Below are positions 25,278-34,255 of a stretch of 64,000 nucleotides of DNA, piece after piece. Position 1 is the stretch's first letter, and the number at the start of each line of letters is the position of its first letter. The stretch spans positions 20,764 to 84,763 of the forward strand of contig JAEDIZ010000001.1 in NCBI GenBank assembly GCA_016296635.1, written 5' to 3'. The DNA comes from Oscillospiraceae bacterium (lineage in GTDB: Bacteria; Bacillota; Clostridia; Oscillospirales; Oscillospiraceae). A program made the translations under genes and the position numbers. Below the pieces are notes generated by a model that searched no databases, had not been told where the DNA came from, and saw only the letters and a list, made by a program, of their open reading frames with translations.

Positions 25278-25438
25278 GGAACCTCTGAATAAATCGTCGG
25301 CGGCTGATAGGCGGATCTTTTGACCCAGCTGTGCAGTATGAAAATCGAGAAATACATACAGTATTCCTGCGATTTCCATACTTTCACCTGAGCCAAAATC
25401 TCTCGCTGTCAGCTCTTGCCGATTGAATCAGAGCTTCC
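25278..25438. mobile_element. MITE-like palindromic element
   Basis: A 161-bp non-coding element with imperfect terminal inverted repeats: left GGAACCTCTGAATAAATCG, right (reverse complement) GGAAGCTCTGATTCAATCG, 16 of 19 matching. The similarity continues inward through both arms, including AGTATG-AAATCG, so the whole element can fold into one long hairpin. No ORF and no clear target-site duplication are visible. It sits 33 bases before the dnaD start and so forms most of its 5' region. Confidence 0.6.
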
Positions 25439-25471
25439 TAAATACCCTGTTTTTTCCGGGAGGTGAACCCC

Positions 25472-26386
25472 ATGGCGCAGCCGGTTTCCCTTGATGCGCA
25501 GACCGTACGCAGGCTGCTGGCCGCAAAAAGCGGCAGCGCTGCCCTTCTTTATGTTTATATTGCCGCGGGGGAACCTTTGGAGCAGGCGCAGGCTTTTCTG
25601 GAGCTGTCCAAGGACGATTATGAGATGGCCCGCGCCATTCTGCAGCAGATGGGACTTTGGCCGCAGCCCGAGATTCGGCATCTGCCTTCCTCAGAAGCAC
25701 CCCATTATACGGAAGAGGATCTGACCCGGGAGCTGGCCGGCAATCCGGAATTTCCCAGCATGGTGGGTGAGGCCCAGCGCAGACTCGGCAGGATTCTTTC
25801 CAACGAGGAATTGAAAATTCTGCTCTGCATCTACCGCTATCTCGGCCTCAGCCCGGAGGTCATCTCCATTCTCATCAACTACTGCATCCGCCGTCAGCAG
25901 ACACAGACCCCCGGCCGGATGCCCTCCATCCGCACCATTGAAAAAGAAGCCTACCGCTGGGCCGACAACGGCATCGACACCATGGAGCAGGCCGCGGCTT
26001 TCATGCAGAGCCAGCTGCGGCAGGCGGCTGGCGTGGAACGCATCCGCAGTCTTTTCGGTCTGACGGAGCGCCGCCTCACCGCCGGCGAGCAGCGGTATAT
26101 TGCCGACTGGCTGGACTGGGGATTTTCGGATGATGCCATCCGCATGGCATACGAAAAGACCTGCACGAATACCGGCGGCCTCAAATGGGCCTATCTCAAC
26201 TCCATCTTAAAAAGCTGGCATGCGCAGAATCTGCACACCCCGGCGGAAATCGAAGCCGGCGACCGCGCGCCGGCGCCCGCTTATGCAAAGAAAAAGCCCG
26301 GCTACAATGCCGCGCAGCACAACGATCCTCTGAGCGCGCTGGATCATGACACGATCACACAGATGTTACACGATGAGGAGATCTGA
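25472..26386 (+). CDS. DnaD-domain replication protein
   Basis: A 304-residue protein with an N-terminal winged-helix-like part and DnaD/DnaB2 modules in the middle (LSNEELKILLCIYRYLGLSP...INYC and IRTIEKEAYRWADNGIDTME). DnaD-type proteins help load the replicative helicase during initiation or restart. ATG 25472 has GGGAGG 8 bases upstream, and an in-frame GTG lies inside that site. It is followed after 2 bases by a DnaC/DnaI-type ATPase, which supports a primosome role. Confidence 0.87.
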   Translation: MAQPVSLDAQTVRRLLAAKSGSAALLYVYIAAGEPLEQAQAFLELSKDDYEMARAILQQMGLWPQPEIRHLPSSEAPHYTEEDLTRELAGNPEFPSMVGEAQRRLGRILSNEELKILLCIYRYLGLSPEVISILINYCIRRQQTQTPGRMPSIRTIEKEAYRWADNGIDTMEQAAAFMQSQLRQAAGVERIRSLFGLTERRLTAGEQRYIADWLDWGFSDDAIRMAYEKTCTNTGGLKWAYLNSILKSWHAQNLHTPAEIEAGDRAPAPAYAKKKPGYNAAQHNDPLSALDHDTITQMLHDEEI

Positions 26387-26388
26387 AC

Positions 26389-27360
26389 ATGGCATACGAT
26401 GCTTCCGTTTTGCAGCGGGCACAGGCCCGGCTGGATGAAGAACGCGAACAGAACGAACTGAATAACCGCAGCCGCATCGCCGCCATCTATGACCGGCTGC
26501 CGCGGCTGCGCGAAATTGAGCGCGAGCTGCGCAAAACCGCAGCCAAGGTCTGCGCGGCATCCTTCCGCGCAGGCGAGGATGGTGCGCTGACCATCCAGCG
26601 GCTGAAAGAGGAGAACCTCGCCCTGCAGCGCGAGCGCGAATGGATTCTTGAGTCCAGCGACATCGATCCCGAGGACTTGGAAGCCGCTCCCATCTGCCCC
26701 GTCTGCGGCGGCACCGGCTGGCGCGGCGCCGTCATGTGCGACTGTTTGAAGGAGCTTTGCCGGCAGGAACAGAAGAAGGAGCTTTCCACCCAGCTCGGCG
26801 CCGGACGCGAGAGCTTTGACAGATTCCGGCTGGATGTCTATCCCGACACCTACAACGCAGAGCTCGGCACCAGCCCGAGAGAGCTGATGAAATCGGTCCT
26901 GAACAAGGCTGTGCGCTACGCGCAGACCTTTTCTCCCGCGTCTAAATCTCTGCTGTTCTATGGCGCAACGGGCTTGGGCAAAACCTTCCTCTCCGGCTGC
27001 ATCGCAAAGACCGTTGCCGAAAAAGGCTGTTCCGTCTGCTATGTTTCCGCAGGCAGACTGTTTTCCGATTTTGAAACGCAGAAGTTCCGTCCGGACGGAA
27101 GTGATCTTACCAGACGCTATTTTGACTGCGACCTGCTGATTCTCGACGATCTCGGCACCGAAATGACCACCCAGTTCACGGTTTCCGCCCTCTATCAGAT
27201 CATCAACGAGCGGCTTATGGAATCAAAGCCCGTCATTCTTTCCTCCAACATTCCGCTGGAGGAGCTGGAGGCCCGCTACTCATCGCAGATCGCCTCGCGT
27301 GTGCTCGGCAGCTATACGCGCTTCAAATTTGTCGGTGACGACATCCGCATGATGAAATAA
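26389..27360 (+). CDS. DnaC/DnaI-type helicase-loader ATPase
   Basis: A 323-residue AAA+ ATPase. The N-terminal part is helical with a four-cysteine cluster (CPVCGGTGWRGAVMCDC, about 104-120), followed by Walker A GATGLGKT and Walker B LLILDDLGTE. DnaI/DnaC proteins place the replicative helicase on DNA. The coupling to dnaD and the chromosomal surroundings favour a host primosome gene over a prophage one, although phages carry similar pairs. Confidence 0.9.
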   Translation: MAYDASVLQRAQARLDEEREQNELNNRSRIAAIYDRLPRLREIERELRKTAAKVCAASFRAGEDGALTIQRLKEENLALQREREWILESSDIDPEDLEAAPICPVCGGTGWRGAVMCDCLKELCRQEQKKELSTQLGAGRESFDRFRLDVYPDTYNAELGTSPRELMKSVLNKAVRYAQTFSPASKSLLFYGATGLGKTFLSGCIAKTVAEKGCSVCYVSAGRLFSDFETQKFRPDGSDLTRRYFDCDLLILDDLGTEMTTQFTVSALYQIINERLMESKPVILSSNIPLEELEARYSSQIASRVLGSYTRFKFVGDDIRMMK

Positions 27361-27367
27361 ACCCTTG

Positions 27368-27397
27368 GCGCCCTCCCGAGCGGGAGGGCGCTTTTTT
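27368..27397 (+). terminator. Terminator after dnaD-dnaC
   Basis: GCGCCCTCCCG and CGGGAGGGCGC form an 11-bp stem followed by TTTTTT. Confidence 0.9.
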
Positions 27398-27571
27398 GTG
27401 TAGGTTTGTTTTCTGCAAAATCCCGCCGCATGTCACCTTTTTCCCGAAAAAGTTTACAATTAAATGACAATTCCCACTTTCCAGTTGACACTTCTTGTGG
27501 TACAATGATAGGCGGAATTTTTTGCTGCCGGAAAAGCGGCTTCCAATAGAACTCAAAAGGAACTTTTTGTC

Positions 27572-29659
27572 ATGCTGGAACTTCTTTCTCCCGCCGGCTC
27601 CATGGAGGCGCTGCGCGCTGCCGTTCAGAACGGAGCCAATGCGGTTTATCTTGGATATGACAGCTTCAATGCCCGCATGAACGCCCGCAATTTCTCTGCC
27701 GAGGAGCTGCAGGAGGCCATCGTCTACTGCCATGTGCGCGGTGTAAAGGTGCATCTGACGCTCAATGTTTTGGTTTCCGACCGGGAAATGGCCCGCGCCG
27801 CGGATGTGATCCGTCTGGCCGCTACGCTGGGTGTGGACGCGCTGATCGTGCAGGATTTGGGCATTGCCGCTCTGTGTCGGCAGATCGCGCCGGATATGCC
27901 GATCCATGCCTCCACGCAGATGTCCATCCACTCGCTCGAGGGTGTGCGGCAGGCTGCCGAAATGGGCTGTACCCGCGTGGTGCTTTCCCGGGAGCTGCCG
28001 AGAGAGGAGATCGCCCGCATCTGCCGCAAGAGTCCGGTGGAAATTGAAGTATTCGTCCACGGCGCACTGTGTATGTGCTATTCCGGCCAGTGCTACCTTT
28101 CCTCTGTCATCGGCCGCCGCTCCGGCAATCGGGGCCAATGTGCCCAGCCCTGCCGGTTGAACTACGGCTACGGCAGATTTGAACCCAGCCGGTATCCGCT
28201 TTCTTTGAAGGACAACTGTCTCATCGAGGATCTTTCGGAGCTTTCGCGCATGGGCGTGGCGTCCATCAAAATCGAAGGACGCATGAAGCGTCCGGAATAT
28301 GTTGCCATCGTTACAAGACTCTACCGCGCTGCGCTGGACGGCAAGCGCGTCACCGAAAAGGATCTTTCCGATCTTGCCGCGGTATTCTCCCGGCAGGGCT
28401 TCACGCAGGGCTACTACGAAGGCAAAACCGGCGCCGATATGTTCGGCACCCGGCAGGATATTGAGGAAAACAAGGAACTCTTTGCAAACGCAAGAGCTAC
28501 CTATGAAAACCACGAAACGCCCCGCGTTCCGGTTCGGTTCTTCGCCATTTTGCAGCAGGGTCAGCCCTCGCAGCTGGCTGTGGAGGACGATCAGGGCCAT
28601 GTCTGCAAGACGCTCGGCCCCGTGCCCGAGGCGGCCATGACCCATTCGCTCACGGCGGAAGAGCTGGAACAACGCCTCAAAAAGACCGGCGGCACGCCGT
28701 ATTTCTGCACGGAGGTAAAATCCGCACTTTCCGGCGGAATCATGCTGCCCGCCTCCGTCATCAACGCCATGCGCCGCGATGTGCTGGCAGAACTGACGGC
28801 AAAGCGCGGCCGCGTCAACGTCGGAACGCTGAACGCCTATAATCCGGCTGTGCCCTATGACGGTATCGCCGGCGAGCCGGCACTCACCGTTGGCGTTACC
28901 ACCGCTGCGCAGATCACACCGCGTCTTTTGGACGCGCGTCCGTCCGTTCTCTATGTGCCGCTCTCCGAGCTGCTGGCGCATCCCGAAATTCCGGGGATGC
29001 TCGGCGTGGAAACGCAGCTGGCAGCCGTGCTGCCCCGCGTAGTCTGGACGGGTGAGACCGCCAATTTGGCCGCGCAGCTTCGCGCCGCCTACGATATGGG
29101 CGTGCGGCAGCTTCTGGTGGGCAATCTCGGTCAGGTGCATATGGCGAAGGAGCTGGGCTTCGTTGTCCGCGGCGACTTCGGTCTCAATATTTACAACTCG
29201 CGTTCCATGAACTACCTGCGCACGCAGGGGCTGGAATCGCAGCTGCTTTCCTTTGAAATGACCATGCCGCAGATCCGTGACGTCTCCAAGGCCGTGCCGG
29301 CAGAGGTGCTGGTCTACGGCAGACTGCCGCTGATGCTGATGGAAAACTGCGTCATCAAAAACCGCACCGGCGTGTGCGGCTGCGACTCGGCACCCGTCCG
29401 GCTCATCGACCGCATGGGCGAGGAGTTCCCCGTCATCAAGGACGCAGGCACCTGCCGAAATGTCCTGCTGAACGGCAAAAAGCTGTATCTGCTCGATAAG
29501 CTGGACGCTTTCCGGGGCTTCGGTCTGTGGGCGCTGCGCCTGCAGTTCACCACGGAAAATCCCAGCGAGGTGGATAAGGTCATCACCGACTACCGCAGAG
29601 GCGGCCAGTTTGACGCCGGCAGCTATACAAGAGGCCTCTATTCCAGAGGCGTGGAATAA
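27572..29659 (+). CDS. U32-family peptidase / RlhA-like protein
   Basis: A 695-residue protein. The N-terminal U32 domain shows ELLSPAGSMEALRAAVQNGA and the cysteine-rich cluster CMCYSGQCYLSS...GQCAQPCR; a DUF3656-type region follows, with C-terminal cysteines in NRTGVCGCD. Long U32 proteins of this kind are linked to Fe-S-dependent hydroxylation of 23S rRNA (RlhA) rather than proteolysis. GGAAC lies before ATG 27572. It is a single-gene unit followed by repeats. Confidence 0.87.
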   Translation: MLELLSPAGSMEALRAAVQNGANAVYLGYDSFNARMNARNFSAEELQEAIVYCHVRGVKVHLTLNVLVSDREMARAADVIRLAATLGVDALIVQDLGIAALCRQIAPDMPIHASTQMSIHSLEGVRQAAEMGCTRVVLSRELPREEIARICRKSPVEIEVFVHGALCMCYSGQCYLSSVIGRRSGNRGQCAQPCRLNYGYGRFEPSRYPLSLKDNCLIEDLSELSRMGVASIKIEGRMKRPEYVAIVTRLYRAALDGKRVTEKDLSDLAAVFSRQGFTQGYYEGKTGADMFGTRQDIEENKELFANARATYENHETPRVPVRFFAILQQGQPSQLAVEDDQGHVCKTLGPVPEAAMTHSLTAEELEQRLKKTGGTPYFCTEVKSALSGGIMLPASVINAMRRDVLAELTAKRGRVNVGTLNAYNPAVPYDGIAGEPALTVGVTTAAQITPRLLDARPSVLYVPLSELLAHPEIPGMLGVETQLAAVLPRVVWTGETANLAAQLRAAYDMGVRQLLVGNLGQVHMAKELGFVVRGDFGLNIYNSRSMNYLRTQGLESQLLSFEMTMPQIRDVSKAVPAEVLVYGRLPLMLMENCVIKNRTGVCGCDSAPVRLIDRMGEEFPVIKDAGTCRNVLLNGKKLYLLDKLDAFRGFGLWALRLQFTTENPSEVDKVITDYRRGGQFDAGSYTRGLYSRGVE

Positions 29660-29679
29660 ATTCTTCTGTGCCTCTAAAA

Positions 29680-30110
29680 AGCGCTCTGTAGGGGTCGGTG
29701 TCCTCGACGACCCGCCACTGCAGCCGTCAGGGAACGCTGTGACTTTCGCTCCGTCCAAAACGTCACAAATTGCATCCGAAACTATCGCGGCGAGCGAACG
29801 ACCGCCCGAAGGGAGCGCGTCGAGCCGCTTGTCAGGTAGTGACCATTTCAGACAAAAAGGAAAGATTCCAAAGAAAACCATATGGTTTTCTTTGGTACGC
29901 TTCTTTCCCCCATTTCTTTTCGTAAAAAAAGAAATGGGACCGCCGGAGGCATAACAAGCAGAAAACTTGCACTATGGCATCTTCCGCGCCTGCGGCGCGG
30001 CGGAACGCTGATCGCAGCGTTCCCTACGGTGTATGCGGTTTTGAGAATGAATACCGCGGCAAGGGCAAGCCCTTGCCCTACAAGCACAGCTCCGGCTCTG
30101 CGAAATATCG
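29680..30110. repeat. Mosaic of palindromic repeats before maf
   Basis: The 481 bases between the U32 gene and maf hold no gene. They contain a perfect 28-bp palindrome at 29868-29895 (arm CCAAAGAAAACCAT), a second hairpin at 29909-29939 (CCCATTTC...GAAATGGG), the GGAACGCTG/CAGCGTTCC hairpin near 30001-30023, and a GGCAAGGGCAAGCCCTTGCC hairpin near 30057-30080. Related modules recur six more times downstream in the window. Confidence 0.75.
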
Positions 30111-30140
30111 GAAACGATTTAAAGAAAAGAGATTCCCCCT

Positions 30141-30713
30141 ATGTCCATCATTTTAGCCTCCAAATCTCCCCGGCGGCAGGAGCTTCTTCGTCTGCTGGGC
30201 GTGGATTTTACAATTGAAACCGCCGACATTGACGAGCACATGGATCCCGCGCTTCCTGCCGAGCAGGAGGTCATGCGGGTGTCCGGCCTGAAAGCGGCGA
30301 AAATCGCCGACCGTCATCCGGACGATCTCGTCATCGCCTCAGACACCATCGTTGTCGTTGACGGCAGGATTCTCGGCAAGCCCAAGGATGAAGCAGACGC
30401 ATTTTCCATGCTCCGGCAGCTCTGCGGCCGAAGCCACGAGGTCATGACCGGCCTCTGTGTCCGGCAGGGAAGCCGTGAAGTTCGCGACGCCGTCATCACG
30501 AAGGTTTCCTTCCGTGATCTCTCCGACGCGGAAATCCGCGCCTACATCGCCACCGGCGAGCCTATGGACAAGGCCGGCGCCTACGGCATTCAAGGCAGAG
30601 CCAGCGTCTTTGTCACGGGCATCGAGGGCGACTATTTTGCCGTCATGGGTCTGCCCGTCTGCAGGCTTTGCCAGATTCTTCGCTCCTTCGGCGTCACGGT
30701 TCTTGACGCTTAA
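30141..30713 (+). CDS. maf: Maf-family nucleotide pyrophosphatase
   Basis: A 190-residue Maf protein. The N-terminal ASKSPRRQELLRLLG motif, SDTIVVVDGRILGKPKD and the C-terminal AYGIQGRASVFV are all present. Maf proteins hydrolyse modified or canonical NTPs to monophosphates and have been linked to septum control. It heads the maf-mreC-mreD-mrdA-lepA run, 23 bases before mreC. Its ribosome-binding site is weak. Confidence 0.95.
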   Translation: MSIILASKSPRRQELLRLLGVDFTIETADIDEHMDPALPAEQEVMRVSGLKAAKIADRHPDDLVIASDTIVVVDGRILGKPKDEADAFSMLRQLCGRSHEVMTGLCVRQGSREVRDAVITKVSFRDLSDAEIRAYIATGEPMDKAGAYGIQGRASVFVTGIEGDYFAVMGLPVCRLCQILRSFGVTVLDA

Positions 30714-30736
30714 CTACTGCTCAGAGGTGAATCCGC

Positions 30737-31573
30737 ATGAAAAAACAGTTCTTCTCCGCGCGCATGAAAACCATCCTGATCACAGCAGGCGTTGCTGCGC
30801 TTCTTGCCGCGGTCATTCTTGCCATCGCATCCGGCGCGAGCTTCGGAGAAAACCTCGTCGGCACGATCCTTTCGCCCTTCCGCAAGGGCGTTGCCGCCAT
30901 CGACCGGCAGGCCGAGCGGTATTATAATTATCTGTTCGGCTACGAATCTCTGCAGGCGGAAAACGCCGCGCTGGAAGCGCGCATTCTGGACATGGAGGAA
31001 AATGTCCGGACCGCGGAGGAACTGGCCCGTGAGAACGAGCGTCTGAAGGCGCTTCTCAAGCTCTCGGAAGAGCATGAGGACTACAAATATATCTCCGCCT
31101 ACATCATCTCCTGGGATTCCTCCGATTACAGAAGCGCCTTTACTATCGGCAAGGGCACCACGGCAGGCCTGGAAGAGGGCATGTGCGCCGTCACGGAAAA
31201 CGGGCAGGTCATCGGTCTTGTGACCAAGGTCGGCACCAACTGGGCCACCATCACCACCATCCTCGATTCCTCGCTGGAGATCAGTGCCTCCATTGCGTCC
31301 TCCGGCTATACCGGCGTGGTGCAGGGCACCTTCCTCGCAGACGGCACCAGCATCCTGCGTATGAACTATCTGCTCACCGATGCCATCGTCAAAAATAACG
31401 ACCAGGTCGTCACCACCGGCTCCACGCTCTATCCGCGCGGACTGCTGCTGGGCTACATCACAAACGCTTCGCTGGACGAGACCGGCGTTGCAAAATACGC
31501 AACGCTCAACCCCTCCTGCGATCTCAACAAGCTCGAGCAGATCTTCATCATTTCCGACTACAAGGCGGAATAA
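30737..31573 (+). CDS. mreC: Rod-shape protein MreC
   Basis: A 278-residue bitopic membrane protein: membrane helix (about 12-32), coiled coil (about 65-110, rich in Glu/Ala/Leu) and two beta-barrel domains containing GLVTKVGTNWATITTILD. MreC links cytoskeletal MreB to wall synthases. AGAGGTG precedes the ATG. mreB is not adjacent. Confidence 0.95.
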   Translation: MKKQFFSARMKTILITAGVAALLAAVILAIASGASFGENLVGTILSPFRKGVAAIDRQAERYYNYLFGYESLQAENAALEARILDMEENVRTAEELARENERLKALLKLSEEHEDYKYISAYIISWDSSDYRSAFTIGKGTTAGLEEGMCAVTENGQVIGLVTKVGTNWATITTILDSSLEISASIASSGYTGVVQGTFLADGTSILRMNYLLTDAIVKNNDQVVTTGSTLYPRGLLLGYITNASLDETGVAKYATLNPSCDLNKLEQIFIISDYKAE

Positions 31574-31606
31574 GCCCCACCTTTCCCGAAAGGAGCGCAG
31601 CATATC

Positions 31607-32104
31607 ATGCGTGAAAAATATCAGAACGCCCTGATGTGGGCGCTCTACACCGTTCTGTTTCTGTTTGCGGTTATTGTGCAGACCGTCATTTTCGGCCATG
31701 CACGGTTCCTCGATGTCAAGCTGGCGATTCTGCCCGTGACCATCGCCTGCGTCGCCATGTTCAACGGCGCGGAAAACAGCGCCCTCTTCGGTCTCGGCTG
31801 CGGCATCTTCTGGTGCTTTGCGGGCGCGGACGGCGGCGCGATCTTCATCCCGCTTTTCTGTGTGGCGGCCGCAGTTGTCGGCTATCTCTGCGACCGGCTG
31901 CTGGTGCGCAGTCTTGTCAGCGCACTTCTGGTCAGTCTGCTGGCGCTGTTTATCTGCCAGTTTGTTCTGTATCTGTTCAAGCTCTGGCTGGGCGCGGCTT
32001 ATTTCCGGGACCTGTTTCTGCTGTTCAAGCAGCTGATCGTCTCCCTGATTGCCTGCCCGCCCATCTATCTCGCCGCATGGGCGATCCGAAAGGCAGGTGC
32101 CTGA
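31607..32104 (+). CDS. mreD: Rod-shape protein MreD
   Basis: A 165-residue, very hydrophobic protein with five or six membrane helices, in the fixed position between mreC and the class B penicillin-binding protein gene. It belongs to the elongation complex. AAAGGAG precedes ATG 31607. The call rests on length, hydropathy and synteny more than on motifs. Confidence 0.9.
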   Translation: MREKYQNALMWALYTVLFLFAVIVQTVIFGHARFLDVKLAILPVTIACVAMFNGAENSALFGLGCGIFWCFAGADGGAIFIPLFCVAAAVVGYLCDRLLVRSLVSALLVSLLALFICQFVLYLFKLWLGAAYFRDLFLLFKQLIVSLIACPPIYLAAWAIRKAGA

Positions 32105-32105
32105 T

Positions 32106-34229
32106 TTGCAAATCTTAACCAGATTCCGTCTGACCGTTTTTATCGTTCTGATCGTCGTCGTGATCGGTGTCTTTACTCTGCGTCTGTACGGTCTGCAGGG
32201 CGCTGTTTCCGAGGAAGATCTGATCGCCGCAGACGCTCATTCCATGACCTATCAGACAACGGTCGAGGCCTCCCGCGGCAACATTCTCGACCGGAACGGC
32301 AATGTGCTGGTCTCCAACCGCGCCAGCTACAACCTCGTCATCGTAAACTTTGTTCTGTTCAACACGGACGAGCCCAATGATAACCTTCTGAAGGTGCTGG
32401 AACTCTGCGATGAGATCGGCATCAAATACAACAGCCATTTCCCGGTCACGCCGGAGCGGCCTTACACCTATGAGATGGAGAATCTCTCCGCGACATGGCA
32501 GGATTACTTCCGTACCTTCCTGAAAAACCGCGACTACGATCTGGATATCTCCGCCGCCACGCTGATGAAAAATCTGCGCGCCGCATACTCCATCCCCAAC
32601 GACTGGACGCCGGAGCAGATCTACAAGGTCATCTCCGTCCGCTACGAGCTGGAACTGCGAAGCATCAGCGGCGTCGGTCTGGAAAACTACACGCTGGCAA
32701 ACGATGTTGCCGCCGAGGACTTAGCTGTTGTCATGGAGCTGGGTGTTCCGGGCGTCATCGTGGAATCCGGCACCGTGCGTGAATACAACACCGGCTATGC
32801 CGCACATCTTCTCGGCTACATCGGCCCGATCTACGCCGAGGAATCCGAGTATTACAAAGAAAAGGGCTACGCCCTCAATGCGCAGGTCGGCAAGACCGGC
32901 ATCGAATACGCCTTCGAGGAATATCTGCACGGCGCCAGCGGCACCAAGATCACGACCGTTTCCTCCGAGGGCGAAAAGCTGGACGAGTACTATCTCGGCG
33001 AGCCGGTGCCCGGCAACAATGTGGAACTGTCCATCGATATTAACATGCAGGCAGTCGCAGAAGATGCTTTGGAAAAAGTCATCCTCACTCTGCGTGACAA
33101 AGGTCTCGGCGAAGAAAAAGAAGGCCGAGACGCCGGCGGCGGCGCTGTCGTTGTGCAGGAGGTCAAGACCGGCGAGGTGCTGGCCTGCGCCAGCTACCCC
33201 ACCTTCGACTTAAGCACCATGCTGGAAAACTTCGATACCCTCGCAGAGGACGAGTATAACCCCCTTTGGAACCGCGCTCTGCAGGCGGCCTATCCTCCCG
33301 GCTCCATCTATAAGATGGTCACCGCCATCGCCGATGTGGATCTGGGTGCCATGGATCCCGGCTTTATCATCGAGGACCAGGGCCTTTACACCCACTTTGC
33401 AAACGAAGGCTTCACGCCGAAGTGCCATGTCTGGTCGCCGACCCGGCCCGCCACCCACGGCCGCATCGACCTGCGGCAGGCGCTGGCCTATTCCTGCAAC
33501 TACTATTTCTATGAATCCGGCCGTCTGACCTACAACTATTACATGACCGAAACCGGTCAGAACCCCTTCGATCTGGTGGCAAAGGCACTCGGCCTCGGCG
33601 AGCCCACCGGTGTGGAACTGCCGGAGGTTCTCGGCGTACGCGCCAACAAGGAAAACAAGTTCGATATGTACGAAGGCGAAGATTCCACATGGTACTCCGC
33701 TGACGTTCTGCAGGCCGTCATCGGACAGAGCCTGAACCAGTTCACTCCCATGCAGATGTGCTCCTATGTGCAGGCCATCGCCAACGGCGGCACACGCTAC
33801 AGCGCAACGTTCCTTTCCCGTATCATCTCCTGGGACTATCAGAGCCTCATCAAAGAGCATGAGCCCGTTGTCGCCAGCCAATGGCCCATTTCTGAAAAGG
33901 CCAATCAGGCGCTGAAGGAAGGCATGCGCATGACTGTCACCATCGGTACCGCCAAAAACTATCTGTACGATTACCCCATCCCCGTCGCCTGCAAAACCGG
34001 TACCGCCCAGTGGCAGGGTACCACCTCTTTCGGCGGCTTCGGCAATTCCGACCACGCCTCCTTCGTTCTCTATGCCCCGGCCGATGATCCCGAGATCGCC
34101 ATCGCCGTGTATGTGGAAAAGGGCGCGCAGGGCGGTAATCTGTCCAATGTCTGTATTCCCATTTTGGACTCCTATTTCTCCAGCTCCTCCAAGTACGAAA
34201 CCGTACTGACCGAAAACGTTCCCAACTGA
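32106..34229 (+). CDS. mrdA: Penicillin-binding protein 2 (class B transpeptidase)
   Basis: A 707-residue class B PBP for lateral wall synthesis. One membrane helix (about 8-28) is followed by the dimerisation domain ([13 protein letters not shown]) and the transpeptidase domain with SIYK (GSIYKMVTA), SCN ([11 protein letters not shown]) and KTGT (ACKTGTAQW). The start is taken as TTG 32106, one base after the mreD stop, with AGGTG 6-8 bases upstream; GTG 32097 is the alternative and would overlap mreD. Confidence 0.95.
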   Translation: MQILTRFRLTVFIVLIVVVIGVFTLRLYGLQGAVSEEDLIAADAHSMTYQTTVEASRGNILDRNGNVLVSNRASYNLVIVNFVLFNTDEPNDNLLKVLELCDEIGIKYNSHFPVTPERPYTYEMENLSATWQDYFRTFLKNRDYDLDISAATLMKNLRAAYSIPNDWTPEQIYKVISVRYELELRSISGVGLENYTLANDVAAEDLAVVMELGVPGVIVESGTVREYNTGYAAHLLGYIGPIYAEESEYYKEKGYALNAQVGKTGIEYAFEEYLHGASGTKITTVSSEGEKLDEYYLGEPVPGNNVELSIDINMQAVAEDALEKVILTLRDKGLGEEKEGRDAGGGAVVVQEVKTGEVLACASYPTFDLSTMLENFDTLAEDEYNPLWNRALQAAYPPGSIYKMVTAIADVDLGAMDPGFIIEDQGLYTHFANEGFTPKCHVWSPTRPATHGRIDLRQALAYSCNYYFYESGRLTYNYYMTETGQNPFDLVAKALGLGEPTGVELPEVLGVRANKENKFDMYEGEDSTWYSADVLQAVIGQSLNQFTPMQMCSYVQAIANGGTRYSATFLSRIISWDYQSLIKEHEPVVASQWPISEKANQALKEGMRMTVTIGTAKNYLYDYPIPVACKTGTAQWQGTTSFGGFGNSDHASFVLYAPADDPEIAIAVYVEKGAQGGNLSNVCIPILDSYFSSSSKYETVLTENVPN

Positions 34230-34255
34230 TTCGAATTTGTTCAAGAGGTTATCTT

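Noticed and set aside
25463..27360. DnaD/DnaC pair as prophage remnant
   Set aside because: No integrase, capsid or other phage genes around it; ordinary chromosomal neighbours and base composition favour a host primosome operon.
27323..29881. Antisense frame of about 852 codons opposite the U32 gene
   Set aside because: Crosses the dnaC terminator and the U32 promoter region; no motif, explained by codon bias.
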